A stretch of DNA of 64,000 bases. Origin: Pholis gunnellus (Eukaryota; Chordata; Actinopteri; Perciformes; Pholidae). The position numbers and the translations under genes are program-made. The stretch lies in the NCBI GenBank assembly GCA_910591455.2, contig OU342817.1, positions 578,526-642,525 of the forward strand. Direction: 5' to 3'. The notes beneath the pieces were generated by a model. That model ran no database searches and was not told the origin of the DNA. It was given only the letters and a program-made list of their open reading frames with translations. Positions within the stretch are counted from its first letter, which is position 1; every line of letters starts with the position of its first letter. Shown piece by piece: positions 35,646 through 48,300 of the stretch.

Positions 35646-36362
35646 CGTAGCTTCATGTAGACGTAGCTTCAGGATGTAGACGTAGCTTCACGATGTAGAC
35701 GTAGCTTCAGGATGTAGACGTCGCTTCAGGATGTAGACGTCGCTTTGCGATGTAGACGTAGCTTCAGGATGTAGACGTAGCTTCACGATGTAGACGTAGC
35801 TTCAGGATGTAGACGTCGCTTTGCGATGTAGACGTAGCCTCACGATGTAGACGTAGCTTCAGGATGTAGACGTAGGCTCACGATGTAGACGTAGCTTCAC
35901 GATGTAGACGTAGCTTCAGGATGTAGACGTAGGCTCACGATGTAGACGTAGGCTCACGATGTAGACGTAGCCTCACGATGTAGACGTAGCTTCAGGATGT
36001 AGACGTAGGCTCACGATGTAGACGTAGCCTCACGATGTAGACGTAGCTTCAGGATGTAGACGTAGCCTCACGATGTAGACGTAGCTTCACGATGTAGACG
36101 TAGGCTCACGATGTAGACGTAGCCTCACGATGTAGACGTAGCTTCAGGATGTAGACGTAGGCTCACGATGTAGACGTAGGCTCGCGATGTAGACGTAGCC
36201 TCACGATGTAGACGTAGCTTCAGGATGTAGACGTAGGCTCACGATGTAGACGTAGGCTCACGATGTAGACGTAGCTTCAGGATGTAGACGTAGGCTCACG
36301 ATGTAGACGTAGGCTCACGATGTAGACGTAGCTTCACGATGTAGACGTAGCTTCAGGATGCA
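35646..36362. repeat. 19-bp minisatellite gatgtagacgtagcttcag, about 37 copies
   Basis: The unit has the variants aggctcac, agcctcac and cgcttcag. Each carries gacgt, a half-CRE-like motif (GACGTAG/GACGTCG). It occupies the space between the divergent smg7 and nmnat2 genes. Confidence 0.95.
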
Positions 36363-36910
36363 AAAAAAAAGTGACAAATTAGAAAGAAATTGCTTTTATT
36401 TTTTAAAGAGCAATAAAAACAAGAAGCAAAATAAAGCAAATGAATAGTGACTGATTAAAAAATAAGTTATGTATCTAATAATAACAATAGTTTACCTCAC
36501 AGGAAGCTGGTTCCACAGACGAAGCATTATGGGAACTAAAAGCTGCTTCCAGAGGCGGAACGATTCTGTATTCACTCCAATATTCTAGCTATTTCCATTT
36601 ATCTTAAACCTTGACTCTGCATTTTATACATTTTTAAATGAAATATTGTACTTTTTACATTTTTTACATTTACATTACTTTATTTAACACTCTGTGTTTA
36701 TGTTTATTACAAAACATTTGATCAGAGTTTTTAAAATATGATGCAAGATCAGTTAATAACCCTATAATGTAGTAGTAATATAAATATAACACTCTGATTT
36801 ACTTTTGGATGATGGTTCTTCTGTACTTTTACTTTTATTGGAATGTTGTCATATTTCATTATAACATTATGAACGTTTTCACTTCCTCTTTATTATTCCA
36901 TTCTAACATT
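36363..36910. other. Non-repetitive part of the smg7-nmnat2 intergenic region
   Basis: AT-rich. No exon recognised. It separates two large arrays. Confidence 0.4.
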
Positions 36911-36914
36911 AACA

Positions 36915-38460
36915 TTGTGATACATTGTGATACATTGTGATACATTATGATACTTTCTGATACATTCTGATAACATTATGATAACATTATGATACATTAT
37001 GATACATTATGATACATTATGATAACATTATGATAACATTATGATAACATTATGATACATTATGATAACATTATGATACATTATGATATCTTATGATACA
37101 TTATGATGCATTATGATAACATTGTGATACATTATGATAACATTATGATAACATTATGATAACATTGTGATACATTATGATAACATTATGATACATTATG
37201 ATAACATTGTGATACATTATGATAACATTATGATAACATTATGATAACATGATACATTATGATAACATTATGATAACATTATGATAACATGATACATTAT
37301 GATAACATTATGATACATTATGATACATTCTGATACATTATGATAACATTATGATAACATTGTGATACATTATGATAACATTATGATACATTATGATAAC
37401 ATTGTGATACATTATGATAACATTATGATAACATTATGATACATTATGATAACATTGTGATACATTATGATAACATTATGATAACATTATGATAACATGA
37501 TACATTATGATAACATTATGATACATTATTATACATTATGATACATTGTGATTAAATTATGATAACATTATGATACATTATGATAACATGATACATTATG
37601 ATAACATTATGATACATTATGATAACATTGTGATACATTATGATAACATTATGATACATTATGATAACATTGTGATACATTATGATAACATTATGATACA
37701 TTATGATACATTATGATAACATGATACATTATGATAACATTATGATACATTATGATAACATTGTGATACATTATGATAACATTATGATACATTATGATAA
37801 CATTGTGATACATTATGATAACATTATGATAACATTATTATACATTATGATACATTCTGATACATTATTATACATTATGATACATTGTGATTACATTATG
37901 ATACATTATGATACATTATGATAACATTATGATACATTATGATAACATTATGATACATTATGATAACATTGTGATACATTATGATAACATTATGATAACA
38001 TTATGATAACATTATGATACATTATGATACATTATGATAACATTATGATACATTATGATACATTATGATAACATTATGATAACATTATGATACATTATGA
38101 TACATTCTGATAACATGATAACATTATGATACATTATGATACATTATGATAACATTATGATAACATGATACATTATGATACATTCTGATACATTATGATA
38201 ACATGATAACATTATGATACATTATGATACATTATGATAACATTATGATAACATGATAACATTATGATACATTATGATAACATTATGATAACATGATACA
38301 TTATGATACATTATGATAACATTATGATAACATGATAACATTATGATACATTATGATAACATTATGATAACATGATAACATTATGATACATTATGATACA
38401 TTATGATAACATTATGATAACATGATACATTATGATAACATTATGATAACATTATGATGC
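36915..38460. repeat. 1.5-kb AT-rich minisatellite, 10/11-bp units
   Basis: Units gataacattat and gatacattat in irregular alternation, about 145 copies. It ends about 240 bp before the nmnat2 start codon. The array would open easily because of its AT content. Confidence 0.95.
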
Positions 38461-38499
38461 ATGTGATTATGAAGCTGTGAGTGAATGTATTAAAGCGAC

Positions 38500-38702
38500 A
38501 GTGGAACAGTGACGTGTGAGTGTCTCTTTAACGCGCTGACGCTGCTTCCTGCCGCAGACTCGCCTCTCTTTCTCTGCGGCGGCCACCGCTACAAACAACC
38601 GACGACCCGGGAACACAGAACCCACACGAGGACCGGGGGACCGGACCGGACCGGGGGACACAGGAACGCAGAAGAAGGAGACGGAGACAGAAAAAAAGAA
38701 AC
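38500..38702 (+). promoter_or_regulatory. Probable nmnat2 5' UTR and core promoter
   Basis: The sequence turns GC-rich immediately after the AT array (gcgctgacgctgc, ccggaccggaccggggg). It precedes the ATG at 38703, whose context is aaacATGa. No TATA box was evident. Confidence 0.4.
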
Positions 38703-41700
38703 ATGACAGAAAACACCAAAACCCACGTGATCCTGCTGTCCTGCGGCAGCTTCAACCCCATCACCAAGGGACACATCCATATGTTCGGTGAGCATCTGTC
38801 CGTGTGTGTGTGTATGTGTGTGTGTGTGTGTGTGGGGGGGCGACATGAAACCTCCCAAACAATCACATCGGGCCACACATCTGAATCTGAGCTTAAAATG
38901 GTGAAAGTGTGAGCGGGGTTTGGTGCGCCTGTCTGGTCGCTGTCCAGCAGGGTGGTGCTGAAATGGACGACTGCTCCACATCCAGCAGAATGTAAAGAAA
39001 ACACCAACAACGAGCGGAATAATGTCCCGTTAAAGACGTTAATGTGACGCGGGGCGGTTTTTAAGGAGAGAAAAACACGGAAATGTTCCGCCTCGAGGCT
39101 CCGCAGGCCTCGCGCGGCGTGTGGCGCAGCCCAGAAAACACGCCTCGATCCCCGGCGGGTCCTCAGAGACTCCGGACGGACCGGAACATGGTGCAGCAGG
39201 TAGTGCCTTGCTCAGCGGCGGGTTCCTGCGTCATTAGACAGGCGCTAATGGGTCCAAACACACATGAATTATTCAGGTTCCTGCTGCTGCGGAGACAAAC
39301 AGTGTTTCACCTCCTCGTGTTTAATGAGGTTATTCGGTGTTACAGTGATGTAAAGCGGATTATTAACGGAATATCATATATTAAAGTCATTGGACTATCT
39401 GCACGGTCAATTAAGAAAATACCAAATATCATAAAACCATCCCATCATAGCTTGACATGGCCTTCATTTAAGTTAACAATAAAGGGAGGGCTTCAAGCTT
39501 TTGGTCATTTGATACTTTATTATTTGACCTTTTAAATCGTTAAAGCTCTGAAGACTAGAACTGATGGATGGACTGTCCCCCATTCATTTATATGATCGTC
39601 TTCATTACAATAAATACAGATTCATGAGACATTAATACAGGAAACATGAGCTCATTAACCGCACTGAGCTGATGAGTCACAGTACACATATACACAGTGT
39701 AGTACACAGTGTAGTACACAGGATAGTACACAGGATACACAGTACAGTAAACACAGTATAGTACACAGTACATAGTACAGTACATATTATACACAGTATA
39801 GTACACAGTACAGTACAAACGGTATACACAGTACAGTACACTGTAGACATAGTACAGTACTCAGTATAGTACACAGTATACACAGGACAGTAGATGGAGA
39901 GATACTTTATTCATGTGTTTGTTACAGCAGCAAAACTTCAGCAAACGAAGTAACAGAGTTAAAATATGAAGTATTAAAAATGCACAATATATGCACTACA
40001 ACAACAGAGTACATATTAAATATACAAATATAAGAAGATAAAATAACAATGCACAGTATATACAACGGGAGACGGAGAGAAGTGAGCGGACCGAAAACAG
40101 CTTCAACAAAGAACGGACCAACTCTGAACTACTACTGAACCACTCTGTGTTCAGATAGCGTTCATTATTAAATACGATGTGAAACACCACCACCAGACCA
40201 AACACGCCACCACCAGACCAAACACGCCACCACCAGACCAAACACGCCACCACCAGACCAGACACACACCTTTAGACCAAACAGTCCAGTCTGACCTGAG
40301 GGCGAGATGTTGAGGTGTTGAGGTGTTGAGATGTTGAGGTGTTGAGATGTTGAGATGTTGAGGTGTTGAGGTGTTGAGATGTTGAGATGTTGAGGTGTTG
40401 AGGTGTTGAGATGTTGAGGTGTTGAGGTGTTGAGATGTTGAGATGTTGAGGTGTTGAGGTGTTGAGATGTTGAGATGTTGAGGTGTTGAGGTGTTGAGAT
40501 GTTGAGGTGTTGAGATGTTGAGATGTTGAGGTGTTGAGGTGTTGAGGTGTTGAGATGTTGAGATGTTGAGGTGTTGAGGTGTTGAGATGTTGAGGTGTTG
40601 AGATGTTGAGATGTTGAGGTGTTGAGGTGTTGAGATGTTGAGATGTTGAGGTGTTGAGATGTTGAGGTGTTGAGATGTTGAGATGTTGAGATGTGTAGAG
40701 ATGTTTATTATAAAGTTGACTGAGACGTTATGATGTGAAATGATTTAACAAAGAGAAGAGTTCACTCCAGACTCACTTTACTCTTTACTTTTCATTCATT
40801 TTTCTAAAATCAAGCAATTTATTTTAAGAAGCTTTTCAAAGATTCATTTCTGTGTATTGTGTCTTTAGATGGATCCTTATTTCACTTGAAATGAGAGAAG
40901 AACATTTATTTATGTATTTCTATGTATTATTTATAATCCATCCACATTTGAAAACGTAATTATATATTATATCTTAAAATGTAATTGATGTACTTTCTTT
41001 ATTTGATTTGACAGACGACACAGAGACTCTGTTACTACTAGACTTCTAGAATATATATATATACACTAAATACCACGAGTTAGATATTATTGTAATGTTC
41101 CGGACCTTTGACCGAGGAGACGTTCTCCTCTATGAACCAGTCTCAGTGTAGACCTGATCCTCTATATGAACCAGTCTCAGTGTAGACCTGATCCTCTATG
41201 TGAACCAGTCTCAGTGTAGACCTGATCCTCTATGTGAACCAGTCTCAGTGTAGACCTGATCCTCTATGTGAACCAGTCTCAGTGTAGACCTGATCCTCTA
41301 TGTGAACCAGTCTCAGTGTAGACCTGATCCTCTATGTGAACCAGTCTCAGTGTAGACCTGATCCTCTATATGAACCAGTCTCAGTGTAGACCTGATCCTC
41401 TATATGAACCAGTCTCAGTGTAGACCTGATCCTCTATATGAACCAGTCTCAGTGTAGACCTGATCCTCTATATGAACCAGTCTCAGTGTAGACCTGATCC
41501 TCTATATGAACCAGTCTCAGTGTAGACCTGATCCTCTATATGAACCAGTCTCAGTGTAGACCTGATCCTCTATATGAACCAGTCTCAGTGTAGACCTGAT
41601 CCTCTATATGAACCAGTCTCAGTGTAGACCTGATCCTCTATATGAACCAGTCTCAGTGTAGACCTGATCCTCTATATGAACCAGTCTCAGTGTAGACCTG

Positions 41701-42251
41701 ATCCTCTATATGAACCAGTCTCAGTGTAGACCTGATCCTCTATATGAACCAGTCTCAGTGTAGACCTGATCCTCTATATGAACCAGTCTCAGTGTAGACC
41801 TGATCCTCTATATGAACCAGTCTCAGTGTAGACCTGATCCTCTGTAGTCTCTGATATTAACTCAAACATTTAATGAGGAGACGAAGCTTTTATTGTGAAA
41901 CATCTGGTTTAATCCTTGACGAGGAGTCACGTGTGTCATGTGGAACCTGAATCTACAGCATAACTCCAGATACATGAAGTAGAAGTATATTGTACTTCAG
42001 GGCAGTACTGGACCAGGTGTACTCACGAAGTAGAAGTATATTGTACTTCAGGGCAGTACTGGACCAGGTGTACTCGTCTACCTTCACGCTGTGTGTGTCT
42101 CTGCTTGTGTGTGTTTGTGCAGAAAAAGCCAGAGAGTTTCTGCACCAATCAGGTCGCTTCATCGTGATCGGAGGAATCATCTCACCGGTTCACGACTCCT
42201 ACGGAAAACCTGTGAGTCCTTCCTCTGCAGCTAGTAATCAGATTACAGCGG

Positions 42252-42312
<61 letters not shown>

Positions 42313-45300
42313 ATCCAGCAGCAGCAGCTCTCTTGTCCTACTTCTGCTCTGCAGAAACTCTGGACATGAATAATGAAGCTGCAGACACAGATTGTGTCTG
42401 TTGGAGATGATTCACATCAGTTATGATCGTTAATAAACGTTCAGACGACGATCGTTTCAAACTAATACTCCACACAGAGTACATGTGTACATGTACACTA
42501 TGTACTACACAGACAGTGGTGGAGGAAGTATTCAGATCCTTTACTGCAGGAAAATACTAATACCACACAGTACAAATACCCTGTTACAGTAGAAGTACTA
42601 ATACCACACAGTACACATACCCTGTTACAGTAGAAGTACTAATACCACACAGTACACATACCCTGTTACAGTAGAAGTACTAATACCACACAGTACACAT
42701 ACCCTGTTACAGTAGAAGTACTAATACCACACAGTACACATACCCTGTTACAGTAGAAGTACTAATACCACACAGTACACATACCCTGTTACAGTAGAAG
42801 TACTAATACCACACAGTACACATACCCTGTTACAGTAGAAGTACTAATACCACACAGTACACATACCCTGTTACAGTAGAAGTACTAATACCACACAGTA
42901 CACATACCCTGTTACAGTAGAAGTACTAATACCACACAGTACACATACCCTGTTACAGTAGAAGTACTAATACCACACAGTACACATACCCTGTTACAGT
43001 AGAAGTACTAATACCACACAGTACACATACCCTGCTCCAGTAGAAGTACTAATACCACACAGTACACATACCCTGTTACAGTAGAAGTACTAATACCACA
43101 CAGTACACATACCCTGCTCCAGTAGAAGCAGCCCACTCTTCCTCATTACTAGGTTGTTGAGGTTCATCACGTATGAACCTGTGTGTGACCGTTGTAATGA
43201 AGTTTAGATTAAACAGAAACATGAGCACCTGAGGAAGCAGGAACCTCCTCAGGACCACATGTTGCCCTGATGACTCACACAGACCACAGACCAGCGTCGT
43301 GTGTCGGTCTGATGAAAGACTTCAGTGAAGGTCTCGTGTGTCCTCAGAGCAGAAATAACTCCCGAGCGCTGTTTCCCTGTGTGTGTCTGCAGGGTTTGGT
43401 GCCCAGCAGACATCGTCTCACCATGTGTCAGCTGGCTGTCCAGTCCTCTGACTGGATCAGGTGAGACACCTCTTCTCTTTGCAAAACCTTTTACAGCTCA
43501 TGTAAAACATGTGAAACTCTGAAGATAAAAAACCCAGATCTCAAGCCAGAACCACGTTCAGTCACCACACACGTTATATCATGAGATGTTTAGTTATATC
43601 ATGAGATGTTTAGTTGCATCGTGAGATGTTTAGTTATATCATGAGATGTTTAGTTGTATCATGAGATGTTTAGTTGCATCATGAGATGTTTAGTTGCATC
43701 ATGAGATGTTTAGTTATATCATGAGATGTTTAGTTGCATCGTGAGATGTTTAGTTATATCATGAGATGTTTAGTTGTATCATGAGATGTTTAGTTGCATC
43801 GTGAGATGTTTAGTTATATCATGAGATGTTTAGTTGTATCATGAGATGTTTAGTTGTATCATGAGATGTTTAGTTGCATCATGAGATGTTTAGTTGCATC
43901 ATGAGATGTTTAGTTGCATCATGAGATGTTTAGTTATATCATGAGATGTTTAGTTGCATCGTGAGATGTTTAGTTGCATCGTGAGATGTTTAGTTATATC
44001 ATGAGATGTTTAGTTGCATCATGAGATGTTTAGTTATATCATGAGATGTTTAGTTATATCATGAGATGTTTAGTTGTATCATGAGATGTTTAGTTGCATC
44101 ATGAGATGTTTAGTTGCATCATGAGATGTTTAGTTGCATCATGAGATGTTTAGTTATATCATGAGATGTTTAGTTGCATCATGAGATGTTTAGTTATATC
44201 ATGAGATGTTTAGTTATATCATGAGATGTTTAGTTGTATCATGAGATGTTTAGTTGCATCATGAGATGTTTAGTTGCATCATGAGATGTTTAGTTGCATC
44301 ATGAGATGTTTAGTTATATCATGAGATGTTTAGTTGCATCGTGAGATGTTTAGTTGCATCGTGAGATGTTTAGTTATATCATGAGATGTTTAGTTGCATC
44401 GTGAGATGTTTAGTTGCATCGTGAGATGTTTAGTTATATCATGAGATGTTTAGTTATATCATGAGATGTTTAGTTGTATCATGAGATGTTTAGTTGTATC
44501 ATGAGATGTTTAGTTGCATCATGAGATGTTTAGTTGCATCATGAGATGTTTAGTTGCATCATGAGATGTTTAGTTATATCATGAGATGTTTAGTTGCATC
44601 GTGAGATGTTTAGTTGCATCGTGAGATGTTTAGTTATATCATGAGATGTTTAGTTGCATCGTGAGATGTTTAGTTGTATCATGAGATGTTTAGTTGCATC
44701 ATGAGATGTTTAGTTGCATCATGAGATGTTTAGTTGCATCATGAGATGTTTAGTTATATCATGAGATGTTTAGTTGCATCGTGAGATGTTTAGTTGCATC
44801 GTGAGATGTTTAGTTATATCATGAGATGTTTAGTTGCATCGTGAGATGTTTAGTTGCATCGTGAGATGTTTAGTTATATCATGAGATGTTTAGTTATATC
44901 ATGAGATGTTTAGTTGCATCGTGAGATGTTTAGTTATATCATGAGATGTTTAGTTGTATCATGAGATGTTTAGTTGCATCATGAGATGTTTAGTTGCATC
45001 ATGAGATGTTTAGTTGCATCGTGAGATGTTTAGTTATATCATGAGATGTTTAGTTGCATCGTGAGATGTTTAGTTATATCATGAGATGTTTAGTTGCATC
45101 GCGAGATGTTTAGTTGCATCGTGAGATGTTTAGTTATATCATGAGATGTTTAGTTATATCATGAGATGTTTAGTTATATCATGAGATGTTTAGTTATATC
45201 ATGAGATGTTTAGTTGCATCATGAGATGTTTAGTTGCATCATGAGATGTTTAGTTGCATCGTGAGATGTTTAGTTGCATCATGAGATGTTTAGTTGCATC

Positions 45301-48300
45301 ATGAGATGTTTAGTTGCATCGTGAGATGTTTAGTTGCATCGTGAGATGTTTAGTTGCATCATGAGATGTTTAGTTGCATCATGAGATGTTTAGTTGCATC
45401 ATGAGATGTTTAGTTGCATCATGAGATGTTTAGTTGCATCATGAGATGTTTAGTTGCATCGTGAGATGTTTAGTTGCATCGTGAGATGTTTAGTTGCATC
45501 ATGAGATGTTTAGTTGCATCATGAGATGTTTAGTTGCATCGTGAGATGTTTAGTTGCATCATGAGATGTTTAGTTGCATCATGAGATGTTTAGTTATATC
45601 ATGAGATGTTTAGTTATATCATGAGATGTTTAGTTGCATCATGAGATGTTTAGTTGCATCGTGAGATGTTTAGTTATATCATGAGATGTTTAGTTGCATC
45701 GTGAGATGTTTAGTTGCATCGTGAGATGTTTAGTTGCATCATGAGATGTTTAGTTATATCATGAGATGTTTAGTTGCATCGTGAGATGTTTAGTTGCATC
45801 ATGAGATGTTTAGTTGCATCGTGAGATGTTTAGTTATATCATGAGATGTTTAGTTATATCATGAGATGTTTAGTTATATCATGAGATGTTTAGTTGCATC
45901 GTGAGATGTTTAGTTGCATCGTGAGATGTTTAGTTATATCATGAGATGTTTAGTTATATCATGAGATGTTTAGTTGCATCGTGAGATGTTTAGTTGCATC
46001 ATGAGATGTTTAGTTGCATCATGAGATGTTTAGTTATATCATGAGATGTTTAGTTGCATCGTGAGATGTTTAGTTGCATCGTGAGATGTTTAGTTGCATC
46101 GTGAGATGTTTAGTTGCATCGTGAGATGTTTAGTTGTTGAGTCTGTTGTAAACCAGTGTTTGTGGCTGTGGGTTTGCTGCAGGGTGGACCCCTGGGAGTG
46201 TTACCAGGACACCTGGCAGACGACCTGCAGCGTGCTGGAGCATCACCGCGACCTGATGAAGGTGAGGAGAAGTTTTTCTGTCAATTGTTTTGAAAAATGT
46301 CTTTAGGGCAAGGCAAAGTGGTCCCAAGGGAGCGATTCACTGACCCTTTATCGTCCACAAAGGAGTTGGGCACTCTTCTGGAGCCAGACTTAGGAGAGGA
46401 GCTTGCCGGCAAACATCTGGTTGCCGGGCCGTGGCGCATGGGGCTTGGCCGGGCACAGCCCAAAAAAATCTACGTGGAGCCGCCGCCCTGTGGGCCCACC
46501 ACTCGCAGCATTAGGCATTGGAGTCGGGTGCAATGTGAGCCGGGCAGGTAAAGGTCGGGTCCTAGGTGTGCCGACCCTCGGCATCGCAGACTAGCGCTCA
46601 GGATGTGGAACGTCACCGCTCTGGTGGAGAAGGAACCGGAGCTGGTGCGGAAGGTGTAGTGGTTTCAATTAGATATATACAGTAGTTGGGCTCATAGCGC
46701 CGGTTCTGGAACCAAACTCCCGAAGAGGTGTTGGACTCAAGCCTTTTACCGGAGTTCCCCAGGATAAGAGGCGCCGGGCGTGTGTGGGGTACTCATGAGC
46801 CCCCGGCTGAGTATGGAGGAACAAGATGGTCGCCTGTATGCGACTGCGAGTCGAGGAAGTCTCTGACTGTTGGTTGTGCCTGTGCACCGAACAGCAGTTT
46901 GGAGGACCCGCCTTCTTAGAGCCTCTGGGTGGCGTTCTGGGAAGGGTGCCGGCTGTTGGTGTGGAGAGTTTCAGATATGTTGATGATAGTCTTCATGATA
47001 TTCCCCATATTGCCTCCTCTGTCTGTGACTGAGAGTATTGTCAGTTTGTTCCGTCTCCGTTAAAGTGTTGCCGTTATTTGGAGAACGTCTGTTTTATCAC
47101 AATATCTTTGTTCCTCAGAGAGTCACCGGCTGCATTCTGTCCAACGTCAACACGCCATCGACGACTCCTGTGATTGGTCAGCCACAGAACCAGACCCCGC
47201 CCCCCATCTACCAGAACCACAGCAACATGAATCACAAGCCCACAGCCAGTGAGTCACCTTCCTCCATCACTTATTCCATCCACCAGTGAGGGTTAAAGGA
47301 GCAGTTACATGTAGTTATTTGTTGATGAAAGTGTCTGGAGTCTAACCTTCCCTCTGGTTCTCTCTCTGCTCAGTCAAGCTGTGGGGGAAGGTCAGTGAGA
47401 GTTTTGGAAAGATTTGCTGCGTCCGCCCTCACATCGAACGCTTCACCTTCATCGGTAAGTAGAAGAGTACACATTCAGAAAGGAGGGAAACCAACTGCGA
47501 TCATCAGCCAGTGACCCCGATAGGACTCAGAGGTCCTCTTCAACTTTAAAGGCCTTTAGTCCGTCAGTTTTGGAAAACATGGTACTAACCAGTAGTTTCT
47601 GTTTGTAAAACCCCTCAACGTTCAAAGGTTCGATCCTTGACGTGTTCTGAGTCGAAGTGTCCTTGAGCAAGACACTGTCCCTCTAGCTCCTTTAGCTGCT
47701 AAAGACTCACCAGCTGGTCTCTAACTGAGTCTGTCTGCTGAGCTGGTAGTGAACACTGGCTTTTTACAGCTTTTATTATGAAACCATGTGAGGCTGAACC
47801 GGACAGGAAATGTGCAGCGAAACCAGAACAAAGAAGCTGAAAGAGGCTAAAAAGCTCTGTGGAGCTGCAGAGATAGTGAGCGTTCTCTGAGAAACCCTTT
47901 AACGTTACACACAGTCAATCCATCCATTGATCCACAACATGACAGTATTGATTAGTGCATCTTAAACAAACCTTGTAGTTGGTTGGCAGCGCTCTTGCAG
48001 TGACACATTGAGACCTTCATTGTTAACACTGGAGAAATGTTAAACTCTTGTGTTGTGTTTCGTTGTGTCAGATGAAAACGCTAACCTGGGGACCGCGATG
48101 AGATACGAGGAGATCGGTGAGTCGTCTCTTCAGCACCTGAAACCTGAACAGACTCCTGTGTCGTGTCCTCTGGTTTTCCTTCCTGCTGTGTCTGAATTCC
48201 TTCTGGTTTGTTTGTATCCAGTAAACATGTTGTTTACTGAGTAAACATGTTGTTTACTGAGGACATGTCTCTTTCCTCCTGCCTGTTTGTCGTCTGTAGA

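Noticed and set aside
39083..39535. 150-codon plus-strand frame in nmnat2 intron 1
   Set aside because: No recognisable domain, and composition changes from GC-rich to AT-rich within the frame. Probably chance.
43571..46135. Regular 20-bp spacing suggested a CRISPR-like or centromeric array
   Set aside because: There are no unique spacers, units are directly adjacent, and the array is inside an intron of a fish gene.
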